Shown here: in pieces, positions 13,171 through 24,742 of the stretch
Layout of the letters: each line of letters starts with the position of its first letter
Position numbering within the stretch: the first letter of the stretch is position 1
Assembly (NCBI RefSeq): GCF_900157385.1
Contig: NZ_LT717699.1
Span: forward strand, 602,524 to 666,523
Reading direction: 5' to 3'
Length of the DNA stretch: 64,000 nt
From: Mycobacterium terramassiliense
Lineage (GTDB): Bacteria; Actinomycetota; Actinomycetes; Mycobacteriales; Mycobacteriaceae
The notes under the pieces: generated by a model
What the model was told of the DNA's origin: nothing
Seen by the model: only the letters and a program-made list of their open reading frames with translations
The model's database searches: none
Translations under genes and position numbers: made by a program

Positions 13171-14604
13171 ATGAGACGTACCCGCTGGGGGTTCTCGGTG
13201 CGACCGGCCGCCGGGCTGGTCCGGCCGGTGATACCGGCGGTGCTGAGTGTGGCGATGCTGGTATGCACGCCGGGGCTGGCGGACGCCGACCCCGCCGCCG
13301 ACAGCCTGGCCGCGCTGATCGCCAACGTGGCCAGGGCCAACCAGCGCCTGGAAGACCTGACGGCCGAAATCCAGACCGAGCAGGAGAGCGTCAACAAGGC
13401 CCTGGTCGACGTCGAGACGGCGCGCGACAACGCGGCCGCCGCACAGCACGACCTCGAGGCGAGCCAGCAGTCGGTCACGGACTCCAACGCCGCGATCGCC
13501 GCCGCGCAGCACCGGTTCAACACCTTCGCGGCGGCGACGTATATGAACGGCCCGTCGGGCAGCTACCTGATGGCGACCAGCCCCGACGACATCATCGCCA
13601 CCGAATCGGCCGCCCGGACCCTGACCGCCAGTTCCCAGGCGGTGATGGACAAGTTGCAACGGGCCCGCACCGAACAGGTGAACAAGGCGTCCGCGGCGCG
13701 GCTGGCCAAACAGAAGGCCGACCAGGCCGCCGCCGACGCCAAGGCCAGCCAGGACGCCGCGGTGGCGGCGCTCACCAACTCCAAGCGCAAGTTCGGTGAA
13801 CAACGCGAGCAGGCCTCGCGCCTGGCCGCCGAGCGCGACGAGGCGCAGGCCAAACTCGAGGCGGCCAAGCTGCAGTGGTCGGCCGGCAAGGGCGGGGGCG
13901 CCGCCATGCCGGCGTCGGGCGACCGGTGGGATCCCGGGGCGCCCGCCGGCACACCGCGCCCCGGGGGCCGGCAGTGGGACGGCGTGTGGGACCCCACGCT
14001 GCCGATGGTGCCCAGTGCCAACGTGCCGGGTGACCCGATCGCGGTGATCAACCAGGTGCTGGGCATCTCGGCCACCTCGACGCAGGTCACCGCCAGCATG
14101 GGCAAGGGGTTCCTGCAGCAGCTGGGCATCCTGCGGCCCGACGACACCGGCATCACCAACGCCGCGCCGGGCCGCCCGTCCCGGATTCCGCGCGTGTACG
14201 GCCGCCAGGCCAGCGAGTACGTCATCCGCCGCGGCATGTCGCAGATCGGCGTGCCCTATTCCTGGGGTGGCGGCAACGCGGCCGGGCCGAGTAAGGGCAT
14301 CGACTCCGGCGCCGGCATCACCGGTTTCGACTGCTCGGGCCTGGTCCTGTATTCGTTCGCCGGTGTGGGCATCAAGCTGCCGCACTACTCGGGTTCGCAG
14401 TACAACCTCGGCCGCAAGATCCCGTCGTCGCAGATGCGCCGCGGCGACGTCATCTTCTACGGACCGGGCGGCAGCCAGCACGTGACGATCTACCTCGGCG
14501 ACGGCCAGATGCTCGAGGCCCCGGATATCGGTCTGAAGGTTCGCGTCGCGCCCGTCCGCACCAGTGGGATGACGCCGTATGTGGTCCGCTACATCGAATA
14601 TTAA
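13171..14604 (+). CDS. ripA: Peptidoglycan endopeptidase RipA (NlpC/P60)
   Basis: Secreted 477-residue D,L-endopeptidase that cuts peptide stems of septal peptidoglycan and interacts with resuscitation-promoting factors. Signal peptide about residues 1-40 ending near LADADP; a long Ala/Gln/Glu-rich coiled coil spans about 45-240; the C-terminal NlpC/P60 domain has the catalytic Cys in GFDCSGLV and His in SQHVTIYL. The coiled coil covers the active site of the zymogen in known RipA. ripB follows after 27 bp and shares the C-terminal domain, so the pair is an operon and an old duplication. Confidence 0.95.
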   Translation: MRRTRWGFSVRPAAGLVRPVIPAVLSVAMLVCTPGLADADPAADSLAALIANVARANQRLEDLTAEIQTEQESVNKALVDVETARDNAAAAQHDLEASQQSVTDSNAAIAAAQHRFNTFAAATYMNGPSGSYLMATSPDDIIATESAARTLTASSQAVMDKLQRARTEQVNKASAARLAKQKADQAAADAKASQDAAVAALTNSKRKFGEQREQASRLAAERDEAQAKLEAAKLQWSAGKGGGAAMPASGDRWDPGAPAGTPRPGGRQWDGVWDPTLPMVPSANVPGDPIAVINQVLGISATSTQVTASMGKGFLQQLGILRPDDTGITNAAPGRPSRIPRVYGRQASEYVIRRGMSQIGVPYSWGGGNAAGPSKGIDSGAGITGFDCSGLVLYSFAGVGIKLPHYSGSQYNLGRKIPSSQMRRGDVIFYGPGGSQHVTIYLGDGQMLEAPDIGLKVRVAPVRTSGMTPYVVRYIEY

Positions 14605-14631
14605 AACGAGGAAGCTACTGAACGAGGAGCT

Positions 14632-15366
14632 ATGCGCCACAATCGGTTTCGCGTGATCAACCTGGCCTGGATCGCCGCACTGGTGACCGGGTTCGTGTTG
14701 TCTGTGGCTAGCCCGGCTCCCCTGGCCACGGCCGACCCGGGGCAATGGGATCCGACGCTGCCGGCCCAAATCAGCGCCGGCGCCCCGGGCGATCCGCTCG
14801 CGGTCGCCAACGCCTCGCTGCAGGCCACCGCCCAGGCCACCCAGACCACGCTGAACTTGGGCAAGCAATTCCTCGGCGGCCTGGGGATCAACCTCGGCGG
14901 CGATCCCGCCCCCGCCGCGGCGACCCCCACCAACCCCGGCGGCAAGATCCCGCGCGTGTATGGCCGGCAGGCGATCGAGTACGTGATCAAGCGCGGTGGA
15001 TCGCAGATGGGCGTCCCCTACTCGTGGGGTGGGGGTTCGCTGGACGGGCCCAGCAAGGGCGTGGGCGACGGCGCCAACATCAACGGGTTCGACTGCTCGG
15101 GCCTGATGCGCTACATGTTCGCCGGGGTCGGCGTGCTGATCCCGCGATTCTCCGGTGACCAGTACAACGCCGGCCGCCACATCCCGCCCAACGAGGCCAG
15201 GCGCGGTGACCTCATCTTCTACGGGCCCAACGGTGGCCAGCACGTCACCATGTATCTGGGCAACGGTCAGATGCTGGAGGCGTCCAGCCTCGCCGGCAAG
15301 GTCACGGTGAGCCCGGTGCGCAAGCCCGGTATGACGCCGTTCCTGACTAGGATCATCGAGTACTGA
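14632..15366 (+). CDS. ripB: Peptidoglycan endopeptidase RipB (NlpC/P60)
   Basis: A 244-residue secreted NlpC/P60 peptidase: short signal peptide (to about residue 33, SPAPLATA), a linker with DPGQWDPTLP, then the catalytic domain with Cys in GFDCSGLMRY and His in GQHVTMYLGNG. It lacks the N-terminal coiled coil of RipA and is therefore not autoinhibited in the same way. GAGGAGC precedes the ATG. Same strand as ripA and probably cotranscribed. Confidence 0.95.
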   Translation: MRHNRFRVINLAWIAALVTGFVLSVASPAPLATADPGQWDPTLPAQISAGAPGDPLAVANASLQATAQATQTTLNLGKQFLGGLGINLGGDPAPAAATPTNPGGKIPRVYGRQAIEYVIKRGGSQMGVPYSWGGGSLDGPSKGVGDGANINGFDCSGLMRYMFAGVGVLIPRFSGDQYNAGRHIPPNEARRGDLIFYGPNGGQHVTMYLGNGQMLEASSLAGKVTVSPVRKPGMTPFLTRIIEY

Positions 15367-15476
15367 TCGCAGGCCAGCGAACCGCGCCGTCGACGGAAAC
15401 GGGCAGGCCTGGAATAGTTGGACGAGGGCACGTCGCTGCCCGGCAGTCGTGTCCCAATGAGCGTGGAGGGTTCTTG

Positions 15477-16607
15477 ATGACATCAGCAGGTGGGCCGCCC
15501 CCGGGCGCCAGCAGTTACCCGGGCCAGGGTGGGCCCTCCGGGCCGCCCGCCCACGAAGCGCCCCCCGGCGGCGGTAATGGTTTGGCCGCCGAGGTCCACA
15601 CGCTGGAGCGGGCCATCTTCGAGGTCAAGCGGATCATCGTCGGCCAGGACCAGCTCGTCGAGCGCATGCTGGTGGGCCTGCTGTCCAAGGGTCACGTGCT
15701 GCTCGAGGGCGTCCCCGGCGTGGCCAAGACGCTGGCCGTCGAGACCTTCGCGCGGGTGGTCGGCGGGACCTTCGCGCGCATCCAGTTCACGCCGGACCTG
15801 GTGCCCACCGACATCATCGGTACCCGCATCTACCGGCAGGGCAAGGAGGAGTTCGACACCGAACTCGGCCCGGTGGTGGTCAACTTCCTGCTCGCCGACG
15901 AGATCAACCGCGCGCCGGCGAAGGTGCAGTCGGCGCTGCTGGAGGTCATGCAGGAGCGCCACGTGTCGATCGGCGGCAAGACCTTCCCGCTGCCCAACCC
16001 GTTCCTGGTGATGGCGACGCAGAACCCGATCGAGCACGAGGGCGTCTACCCGCTGCCCGAGGCCCAGCGGGACCGCTTCCTGTTCAAGATCAACGTCGGC
16101 TACCCGACGCCGGAAGAGGAGCGGGAGATCATCTACCGGATGGGTGTCCGGCCGCCGGTGCCCAAGCAGATCCTGAACACCGAGGACCTGCTGCGGCTGC
16201 AGGACATCGCGTCCAACGTCTTCGTCCACCACGCGCTGGTCGACTACGTGGTGCGGGTCGTCACCGCGACCCGTAACCCCGAACAGCTCGGCATGAACGA
16301 CGTCAAGACCTGGGTCTCGTTCGGCGCGTCCCCCCGTGCCTCGCTGGGCATCATCGCCGGGGCGCGTTCGCTGGCGCTGGTGCGGGGCCGCGACTACGTC
16401 ATCCCGCAGGACGTCGTCGAGGTCATTCCCGATGTGCTGCGGCACCGGTTGATACTCACCTACGACGCGCTCGCCGACGAGATCTCGCCGGAGATCGTCA
16501 TCAACCGGATCCTGCAGACGGTGGCCCTGCCTCAGGTGAACGCCGTTCCGCAGCAAGGACATTCGGTCCCCCCCGTGATGCAGACCGTGGCGGCTAGCGG
16601 TCGGTGA
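15477..16607 (+). CDS. moxR1: MoxR-family AAA+ ATPase
   Basis: A 376-residue AAA+ chaperone-like ATPase. Walker A GVPGVAKT (about 85), Walker B FLLADEINRAP (about 145) and sensor-type ATQNPIEHEG are present; the N-terminal 35 residues are Pro/Gly-rich. ATG 15477 is preceded at 6 nt by GGAGGG. It heads the block moxR1-DUF58-VWA, a widespread combination in which MoxR is thought to load or remodel VWA proteins; the genes overlap by 4 bp (GTGA), so translation is coupled. Confidence 0.92.
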   Translation: MTSAGGPPPGASSYPGQGGPSGPPAHEAPPGGGNGLAAEVHTLERAIFEVKRIIVGQDQLVERMLVGLLSKGHVLLEGVPGVAKTLAVETFARVVGGTFARIQFTPDLVPTDIIGTRIYRQGKEEFDTELGPVVVNFLLADEINRAPAKVQSALLEVMQERHVSIGGKTFPLPNPFLVMATQNPIEHEGVYPLPEAQRDRFLFKINVGYPTPEEEREIIYRMGVRPPVPKQILNTEDLLRLQDIASNVFVHHALVDYVVRVVTATRNPEQLGMNDVKTWVSFGASPRASLGIIAGARSLALVRGRDYVIPQDVVEVIPDVLRHRLILTYDALADEISPEIVINRILQTVALPQVNAVPQQGHSVPPVMQTVAASGR

Positions 16608-17554
16608 CCGATGACAAGCCGGCGGTGCGTCATCCGCCATCGTTCGAGCGCGGGCAGATCGACGACCCTAAACTGTCGGCGGCGCTGCGGCAGCTCGAGC
16701 TCACGGTCAAGCGCAAGCTCGACGGCGTCCTGCATGGCGACCACCTCGGCCTGATCCCGGGGCCGGGCTCGGAGCCGGGGGAGTCGCGCGAGTACCAGCC
16801 CGGCGACGACGTCCGGCGGATGGACTGGGCCGTCACCGCACGCACCATGCACCCGCACGTCCGGCAGATGATCGCCGACCGCGAGCTGGAGACCTGGATG
16901 GTGGTCGACATGTCGGCCAGCCTGGACTTCGGCACCACGGTGTGCGAGAAACGCGACCTGGCGGTGGCGGCCGCGGCGGCGATCACCTTCCTCAACAGCG
17001 GCGGCGGCAACCGCCTCGGCGCGATCATCGCCACCGGCGCCACCATGACCCGGGTCCCGGCCCGCTCCGGGCGCCAGCACGAGCAGACCCTGTTGCGGAC
17101 CATCGCCACGACGCCCAAGGCGCCGGTCGGGGTGCGCGGGGATCTGGCGACCGCGATCGACGCGCTGCGCCGGCCGGAGCGCCGCCGCGGCATGGCCGTG
17201 ATCATCAGCGACTTTCTCGGCCCCATCAACTGGATGCGGCCGCTGCGGGCGATCGCGGCCCGCCACGAGGTGCTGGCGATCGAGGTGCTCGACCCGCGCG
17301 ATGTCGAGCTGCCCGACATCGGCGACGTCGTGTTGCAGGACGCCGAAACCGGCGTGACCCGGGAATTCACCATCGACGCCCAGCTGCGCGACGACTTCGC
17401 CAAGGCGGCCGCGGCGCACCGTGCGGAGGTGTCCCGCACCATCCGCAGCTGCGGGGCCCCGGTGCTGACGCTGCGCACCGACCGGGACTGGATCGCCGAC
17501 ATCGTCCGCTTCGTCGAGTCCCGCCGGCGCGGGGCCCTCGCGGGGCGCCAGTGA
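16604..17554 (+). CDS. DUF58 domain protein (Rv1480-like)
   Basis: A 316-residue soluble protein of the DUF58 family, with the hallmark [11 protein letters not shown] (about 68-78) and a VWA-like fold beginning [16 protein letters not shown] start overlaps the moxR1 stop. Members act with MoxR ATPases and membrane VWA proteins; specific role unknown. The next gene overlaps its stop by 4 bp. Confidence 0.9.
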   Translation: MTDDKPAVRHPPSFERGQIDDPKLSAALRQLELTVKRKLDGVLHGDHLGLIPGPGSEPGESREYQPGDDVRRMDWAVTARTMHPHVRQMIADRELETWMVVDMSASLDFGTTVCEKRDLAVAAAAAITFLNSGGGNRLGAIIATGATMTRVPARSGRQHEQTLLRTIATTPKAPVGVRGDLATAIDALRRPERRRGMAVIISDFLGPINWMRPLRAIAARHEVLAIEVLDPRDVELPDIGDVVLQDAETGVTREFTIDAQLRDDFAKAAAAHRAEVSRTIRSCGAPVLTLRTDRDWIADIVRFVESRRRGALAGRQ

Positions 17555-18558
17555 CGTTGCCGCTGCTGGGCCCGATGACGCTGTCGGGCTTCGCGCACTC
17601 GTGGTTCTTCCTATTCCTCTTGGCGGTCGCCGGGTTGGCCGCGCTGTACATCGTGCTGCAGCTGGCGCGCCAGCGCCGAATGCTGCGGTTCGCCAACATG
17701 GAGTTGCTGGAAAGCGTTGCGCCGCAGCGGCCGTCGCGATGGCGGCACGTGCCCGCGATCCTGCTGGTGCTGTCGCTGGTGTTCTTCACGATCGCGATGG
17801 CGGGCCCGACCAACGACGTCCGGATTCCCCGCAATCGCGCGGTGGTGATGCTGGTGATCGACGTGTCCCAGTCGATGCGGGCCACCGACGTTCCGCCCAA
17901 TCGGATGGCGGCCGCGCAGGAGGCGGCCAAGCAGTTCGCCGACGAGCTGACGCCGGGAATCAACCTGGGGCTGATCGAGTACGCGGGCACGGCGACCGTG
18001 CTGGTGTCCCCGACGACCAACCGGGAAGCGACCAAGGCCGCGCTGGACAAGTTGCAGTTCGCCGACCGCACGGCCACCGGGGAGGGCATCTTCACCGCGC
18101 TGCAGGCCATCGCCACGGTCGGCGCGGTGATCGGCGGCGGCGACACGCCGCCTCCGGCGCGCATCGTGTTGTTCTCGGACGGCAAGGAGACGATGCCGAC
18201 CAACCCGGACAACCCGAAGGGCGCCTTCACCGCCGCGCGCACCGCCAAGGACCAGGGCGTCCCGATCTCGACGATCTCGTTCGGCACGCCCTACGGGTTC
18301 GTCGAGATCAACGACCAGCGCCAGCCCGTTCCGGTCGACGACTCCACCATGAAGAAGGTCGCCGAGCTCTCCGGGGGGAATTGGTACAACGCCGCGAGCC
18401 TGGCCGAGTTGAAGGCCGTCTACGCGTCGCTGCAGCAGCAGATCGGCTACGAGACGATCAAGGGCGACGCCAGCGCGGGTTGGCTGCGGCTGGGTGCGCT
18501 GGTGCTCGCGCTCGCGGGGCTGGCGGCGCTGCTGATCAACCGGCGGCTGCCGACGTAA
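17551..18558 (+). CDS. VWA-domain membrane protein (Rv1481-like)
   Basis: A 335-residue membrane protein. Two N-terminal membrane helices (about 16-38 and 65-85) precede a von Willebrand factor A domain with an intact MIDAS motif DVSQS (about 106-110), and a final helix near 312-330 ends just before RRLPT. GTG 17551 overlaps the preceding stop; the frame is open much further upstream, but that part is only a shadow of the DUF58 gene. It matches the BatA-like partner of MoxR systems. Confidence 0.9.
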   Translation: MTLPLLGPMTLSGFAHSWFFLFLLAVAGLAALYIVLQLARQRRMLRFANMELLESVAPQRPSRWRHVPAILLVLSLVFFTIAMAGPTNDVRIPRNRAVVMLVIDVSQSMRATDVPPNRMAAAQEAAKQFADELTPGINLGLIEYAGTATVLVSPTTNREATKAALDKLQFADRTATGEGIFTALQAIATVGAVIGGGDTPPPARIVLFSDGKETMPTNPDNPKGAFTAARTAKDQGVPISTISFGTPYGFVEINDQRQPVPVDDSTMKKVAELSGGNWYNAASLAELKAVYASLQQQIGYETIKGDASAGWLRLGALVLALAGLAALLINRRLPT

Positions 18559-20204
<1,646 letters not shown>

Positions 20205-20226
20205 CAGAAGGTTGCTCCCAGCGCTG

Positions 20227-21237
20227 ATGGACTTCGACGCGGTCCTGCTGCTGTCCTTCGGCGGGCCCGAAGGGCCCGAGCAGGTGCGGCCCTTCCTGGA
20301 GAACGTCACCCGCGGCCGTAACGTGCCGCCCGAGCGCCTCGACGAAGTCGCCGGGCACTACCTGCATTTCGGCGGCGTGTCGCCGATCAACGGGATCAAC
20401 CGGGCGTTGATCACCGAGCTACAAACAGAACTCGACGTGCCCGTCTACTTCGGCAATCGCAATTGGGAGCCGTACGTCGAGGACACCGTTAAGACCATGC
20501 GCGACAACGGCGTTCGTCGCGCCGCGGTGTTCACCACCTCCGCCTGGAGTGGGTACTCGAGCTGCGCGCAGTATGTCGAAGACATCGCCCGGGCCCGCGT
20601 GGCGGCCGGATCGGGCGTCCCCGAATTGGTCAAGCTGCGGCCCTATTTCGACCACCCGCTGTTCGTCGAGATGTTCGCCGGGGCCATCGCGGCCGCCGCC
20701 GACTCGGTGGCCGCCGGCGCGCGGCTGGTGTTCACCGCGCACTCGGTCCCGGTGGCCGCCGACGAGCGTTGCGGTCCCCGCCTGTACAGCCGCCAAGTCG
20801 CCTATGCCGCAAGGCTGGTGGCCGCGGCCGCGGGATACGCCGAATACGACCTGGCCTGGCAGTCGCGGTCGGGGCCGCCGCAAGTTCCCTGGCTCGGCCC
20901 CGATGTCGCCGACCACCTGGCGGCGATTGCGAATGCGGGCGCCCGGGCCGTGGTCGTTTGCCCCGTCGGATTCGTCGCCGACCACATCGAGGTGGTGTGG
21001 GATCTGGACTACGAGTTGCGTCTGCAAGCCGAGGCCGCGGGGTTGGGATTCGCCCGGGCCGCCACGCCCAACGCCGATCGCCGATTCGCCCGGCTCGCAG
21101 CCGATCTGATCGACGAACTGCGCACCGGCCGTGGCCCGACCCGGATCGCCGGCCCCGACCCGGTGCCGGGCTGCCTCGCCAGCGTCAACGGCACGCCGTG
21201 CCGTCCACCGCACTGCGCGGCGCCGGAATGCGGTTAG
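20227..21237 (+). CDS. hemH: Ferrochelatase
   Basis: A 336-residue enzyme that inserts iron into the porphyrin in haem synthesis (called hemZ in H37Rv). [20 protein letters not shown] is the normal beginning, so ATG 20227 is preferred over an upstream TTG. The C-terminus ends with closely spaced cysteines ([17 protein letters not shown]), which with an internal Cys fits the [2Fe-2S] cluster known in mycobacterial ferrochelatase. It follows inhA by 22 bp and is probably part of the same transcript. Confidence 0.94.
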   Translation: MDFDAVLLLSFGGPEGPEQVRPFLENVTRGRNVPPERLDEVAGHYLHFGGVSPINGINRALITELQTELDVPVYFGNRNWEPYVEDTVKTMRDNGVRRAAVFTTSAWSGYSSCAQYVEDIARARVAAGSGVPELVKLRPYFDHPLFVEMFAGAIAAAADSVAAGARLVFTAHSVPVAADERCGPRLYSRQVAYAARLVAAAAGYAEYDLAWQSRSGPPQVPWLGPDVADHLAAIANAGARAVVVCPVGFVADHIEVVWDLDYELRLQAEAAGLGFARAATPNADRRFARLAADLIDELRTGRGPTRIAGPDPVPGCLASVNGTPCRPPHCAAPECG

Positions 21238-21242
21238 CGGCC

Positions 21243-22163
21243 CTACTCGGCCCAGGCCGAGTGCAGGATCGTGGTGACCGCGGCGATCCGCGCCGACCGC
21301 ACGACCGTCGTCAGCGGGCGCAGCGCATCGGTGGCGATTCGCGCCTGTGACGACGATTGCGCTCCCGTTCCGGCGACCATCCGGTCCGCCGGGAAGTCGG
21401 ACACCCGGCTGAGCCCGGAGCTGACCGCGATGATGGCGTCGACGTGCGCGGCGTTCTCCAGCACACGCAGGGCGCGTGAGGGCGCATGGTCGGGAACGCG
21501 GTGTTGCCGTGTCGATTCCAGCAGCTGCTCGACAAGGCCCCGCGGATCGTCCACCTCGGATGCGGCGGCTCCCAGCCCGATGGCGCCGAGCGCGTCGGCC
21601 GCCGATCGCACGGCCGAGCGCAGCGCGTACTCGGCGTCGCCGAGCTCGTAGTGGTCGAGCACCGGCGCGCCGGGCAGCGAGTACACCGTCCAAGACAGGC
21701 CGCACAGTTCGGGTGATCCCGCGTCGTCGTCGGCCTCGTCGAGGTCGCCGTAGCTGAACTCCGGCACCAGCCCGACGGCCGTGCCGGGATCGTCGGGGTG
21801 GGTGACGATCACCGCCTCGCCGGCGGCCAGGGCGTCGGATTCGAACTGGGTTCCCGGCGCGAGGCCCCGCACGTCGCCGGGCACCGGCAGCACCATGTTC
21901 ACGGTCCCCCGCAACCGGCCCGGGGCAAGCGAGACCGCCGGCCTGCCAACCGCCGCGCGCAGCGTTTGCAGCAGCGTGACGGTCCCGGCGTCGTGCACAT
22001 CGGGCCACGGCAGGCCGGTGTGACCCGCGGCGACCGCATCATAGGCGGTGACCGATTGCTTTGGGGCCCAGACGGATAACGCGTCCAAGACGTCGTCGGG
22101 CGCCGCCTTGCCCGCGAGCCAGGCGTTGGCCCACAGGGACAGCGAGACACTGGGACACCACAT
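21243..22163 (-). CDS. Conserved hypothetical protein (Rv1486c-like)
   Basis: A 306-residue protein without signal peptide or membrane helices, starting [18 protein letters not shown]. Ala/Asp/Val-rich; I recognise no catalytic motif. It is convergent with hemH (5-bp gap) and divergent from the NfeD gene (57-bp gap), the same arrangement as in M. tuberculosis. ATG 22163 is chosen because the frame further upstream is the antisense of the NfeD gene. Confidence 0.8.
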   Translation of the reverse strand: MWCPSVSLSLWANAWLAGKAAPDDVLDALSVWAPKQSVTAYDAVAAGHTGLPWPDVHDAGTVTLLQTLRAAVGRPAVSLAPGRLRGTVNMVLPVPGDVRGLAPGTQFESDALAAGEAVIVTHPDDPGTAVGLVPEFSYGDLDEADDDAGSPELCGLSWTVYSLPGAPVLDHYELGDAEYALRSAVRSAADALGAIGLGAAASEVDDPRGLVEQLLESTRQHRVPDHAPSRALRVLENAAHVDAIIAVSSGLSRVSDFPADRMVAGTGAQSSSQARIATDALRPLTTVVRSARIAAVTTILHSAWAE

Positions 22164-22220
22164 GATCTCGGAGTGTAGTTGTTTGATCCGGCGAAGGCGG
22201 ATTACGCGTATTCTGACCGC

Positions 22221-22655
22221 ATGCCCGCCGCGGTGATTTGGCTCATATTCGCGCTGGTGCTCGCCGGTGCGGAGGCGCTGACGGGTGACATGTCCCTGCT
22301 GATGCTTTCCGGTGGTGCGCTGGCCGCCACGGGGACCACCTGGCTGCTGGGCTGGCCGGTGTGGGCCAACGCGGCGGTGTTCGTGGTCGTCTCGGTGCTC
22401 CTCCTGGTGCTGGTGAGGCCGGCGCTGCGGAAGCGGCTCACGCCGGCCAAGGGGCTGCCGACCGGAATCAAGGCGCTGGAGGGCAAGAGCGCGCTGGTCC
22501 TTGGCCGCGTCGCACGCGACGAGGGCCAGGTGAAGCTGGACGGCCAGGTATGGACCGCGCGGCCGCTGAACGACAACGATGTGTACGAACCCGGCGAGCG
22601 GGTGACGGTCATGCAGATCAACGGCGCCACCGCGGTGGTGTTCAAGGACATGTAG
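22221..22655 (+). CDS. NfeD-like membrane protein
   Basis: A 144-residue protein of the NfeD family: two or three N-terminal membrane helices (about 4-75) followed by a small OB-fold domain (about 85-144, with [34 protein letters not shown]). NfeD proteins pair with SPFH-domain proteins, and the SPFH gene starts 28 bp downstream. A TATTCT hexamer lies about 10 bp before the ATG and could be a -10 box of a nearly leaderless transcript. Confidence 0.88.
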   Translation: MPAAVIWLIFALVLAGAEALTGDMSLLMLSGGALAATGTTWLLGWPVWANAAVFVVVSVLLLVLVRPALRKRLTPAKGLPTGIKALEGKSALVLGRVARDEGQVKLDGQVWTARPLNDNDVYEPGERVTVMQINGATAVVFKDM

Positions 22656-22683
22656 ACCCTCTGCAGAAACAGGAGGAACCGCG

Positions 22684-23823
22684 ATGGCTGGCATCGCTCT
22701 GTTGGTGGTGGCGCTTGCAATCGTCGCCTTTGGGATCATCGTGGTCGCGAAGTCCGTCGCGCTGATCCCTCAGGCCGAGGCCGCGGTGATCGAACGCCTG
22801 GGTCGATACAGCCGCACCGTCAGCGGGCAGCTGACGCTCTTGGTGCCGTTCATCGACCGCATCCGCGCCCGGGTGGACCTGCGCGAGCGGGTGGTGTCGT
22901 TCCCGCCGCAGCCGGTGATCACCGAGGACAACCTGACCCTCAACATCGACACCGTCGTCTATTTCCAGGTCACCGTCCCGCAGGCGGCCGTCTACGAAAT
23001 CAGCAACTACATCGTCGGCGTCGAGCAGCTCACCACGACCACCCTGCGCAACGTGGTAGGCGGGATGACGCTCGAGCAGACCCTGACCTCCCGCGACATG
23101 ATCAATGGCCAGCTGCGCGGCGTGCTCGACGAGGCCACCGGCCGCTGGGGCCTGCGGGTTGCGCGGGTGGAGCTGCGCAGCATCGACCCGCCGCCGTCGA
23201 TCCAGGCCTCGATGGAAAAGCAGATGAAGGCCGACCGCGAGAAGCGGGCGATGATCCTGACCGCCGAAGGCAGCCGGCAGGCCGCGATCACCCAGGCCGA
23301 GGGGGAGAAGCAGTCGCAGATCCTGGCCGCCGAGGGCGCCAAGCAGGCCGCGATCCTGGCCGCGGAGGCCGACCGGCAGTCCCGCATGCTGCGCGCGCAG
23401 GGCGAGCGCGCCGCGGCCTACCTGCGGGCGCAGGGGCAGGCCAAGGCCATCGAGAAGACGTTCGCCGCGATCAAGGCCGGCAGGCCCACCCCGGAGATGC
23501 TGGCCTACCAATACCTCCAGACGTTGCCGGAGATGGCGCGCGGCGATGCCAACAAGGTGTGGGTGGTGCCCAGCGACTTCAGCGCCGCGTTGCAGGGCTT
23601 CACCCGGCTGCTGGGCACCCCTGGCGAGGACGGGGTGTTCCGGTTCCAGCCGTCCCCGGTCGAGGACGCGCCGAAGCACAGCGCCGACGACGACGCGGAC
23701 GTCGCCGACTGGTTCTCCACCGAAACCGACCCCGCGATCGCCCAGGTGGTGGCCAAGGCCGAGGCGATCGCCCGCCAGCCGGTGGACGGCCAGCCGGGAG
23801 TCCCGCCCGAGTTGACCCAATAG
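22684..23823 (+). CDS. SPFH/band-7 domain protein (Rv1488-like)
   Basis: A 379-residue stomatin-type protein. One N-terminal membrane helix (about 3-25), the band-7 domain (about 25-180, with [14 protein letters not shown] and [11 protein letters not shown]), then a coiled coil with repeats of the kind [11 protein letters not shown] and [11 protein letters not shown] (about 190-270). The acidic tail is disordered. SPFH proteins form membrane-organising oligomers and work with NfeD proteins. AGGAGG-type site before the ATG. Confidence 0.93.
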   Translation: MAGIALLVVALAIVAFGIIVVAKSVALIPQAEAAVIERLGRYSRTVSGQLTLLVPFIDRIRARVDLRERVVSFPPQPVITEDNLTLNIDTVVYFQVTVPQAAVYEISNYIVGVEQLTTTTLRNVVGGMTLEQTLTSRDMINGQLRGVLDEATGRWGLRVARVELRSIDPPPSIQASMEKQMKADREKRAMILTAEGSRQAAITQAEGEKQSQILAAEGAKQAAILAAEADRQSRMLRAQGERAAAYLRAQGQAKAIEKTFAAIKAGRPTPEMLAYQYLQTLPEMARGDANKVWVVPSDFSAALQGFTRLLGTPGEDGVFRFQPSPVEDAPKHSADDDADVADWFSTETDPAIAQVVAKAEAIARQPVDGQPGVPPELTQ

Positions 23824-23832
23824 ACTCATGGG

Positions 23833-24189
23833 ATGAGCGCGCTGAGGTCACCGAAAACCTATGCGGCGCTTGCCGCCTTCCATGCCGTCGACGCCGTGGC
23901 GTGCGGAGTCCAGGTGGCGCCGATCAAGAAGGTGCTCGACGACCTGGGCGTGCCCGACGAAATCCGCCCCGTGCTGCCGGTGGTGAAGGCGGCCGCCGCC
24001 ATCGGGCTGCTGTCGGTCACCCGGTTCCCGGCCCTGGCCAGGCTGACGACGGCGATGCTGACGCTGTACTTCACCCTGGCCGTCGGCGCGCACGTCCGGG
24101 CGCGCGACAAGCTCGTCAACACCCTTCCGGCCGCGACGTTCCTGGCCACCTTCGCCGCGATGACGGTCAAGGGCCCGCAGCGGGGCTAG
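23833..24189 (+). CDS. DoxX-like small membrane protein (Rv1489-like)
   Basis: A 118-residue protein with three or four hydrophobic segments (about 12-30, 48-68, 70-88, 96-112), resembling DoxX-like families. Function unknown. It starts 9 bp after the SPFH gene and is likely cotranscribed. Its last 4 bp overlap the stop of the convergent nitroreductase-like gene. Confidence 0.82.
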   Translation: MSALRSPKTYAALAAFHAVDAVACGVQVAPIKKVLDDLGVPDEIRPVLPVVKAAAAIGLLSVTRFPALARLTTAMLTLYFTLAVGAHVRARDKLVNTLPAATFLATFAAMTVKGPQRG

Positions 24190-24680
24190 TCGCCGCTGCC
24201 GCAACGCAATTCGACGATCGGCAGTGGGCTGTCGGTGTCGGTGATCGGGGCGCCGAGCGTGTTTTCCAGCACGGGCCGGAACCGTTCCCACGTCCCGGGA
24301 TGGCGTTCGCGGTAGGCGGCCAGCGTGCGGTCGGCCTCCGCCCGGTCGAGGACCCGCGCGGTGGCGCGCCGCGGGGCGTGGCTGCCGACGTACACGCGGA
24401 CCCGCGGGTTGGCCTCAATGTTGCGGAACCACTGGGCTTTTCGGCCGAAGCCCGACGCGACGAGGTAGGCGTCGGCACCGGGGTGGCCGACGACCTCCAG
24501 CACGGCGTAGCGCGGTGCGCCGGACTTGCGGCCGATGTGCTCGAGCATCAGGATGCGCGAGCCGAACAGCGCGCCCGCGCGGGCCCGGTAGATCCAGGTC
24601 GGCGCACGCGTGAGATGGCGGGAACGCAGCAGCCGCGCGCCGATCGCAGCGAAAACCGATTCGTGTGCAGTCCGCCCCAT
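24186..24680 (-). CDS. F420-dependent (Ddn-like) nitroreductase-family protein
   Basis: A 164-residue protein of the deazaflavin-dependent Ddn/FDOR-B family. The hallmark segments are EHIGRKSG (about 47-54), VLEVVGHPGAD, LVASGFGRKAQWFRNIEANP and VRVYVG, which bind cofactor F420. Such enzymes reduce quinones or other hydrophobic acceptors and activate nitroimidazoles such as pretomanid. I do not recall an orthologue at this place in H37Rv. Substrate unknown. Confidence 0.87.
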   Translation of the reverse strand: MGRTAHESVFAAIGARLLRSRHLTRAPTWIYRARAGALFGSRILMLEHIGRKSGAPRYAVLEVVGHPGADAYLVASGFGRKAQWFRNIEANPRVRVYVGSHAPRRATARVLDRAEADRTLAAYRERHPGTWERFRPVLENTLGAPITDTDSPLPIVELRCGSGD

Positions 24681-24742
24681 GAGCCCGATTGTCCTCCGCC
24701 CGAGGGGGCCCTGGCATAGTTGCGCGGCGTTGCGGGTAAGTC

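Noticed and set aside
16942..17550. Upstream extension of the VWA gene frame
   Set aside because: Out-of-frame reading of the DUF58 gene; GTG 17551 with GTGA overlap is the sensible start.
21243..22739. 498-codon version of the Rv1486c-like protein
   Set aside because: The extra N-terminal part is antisense to the NfeD gene; ATG 22163 gives the conserved protein.
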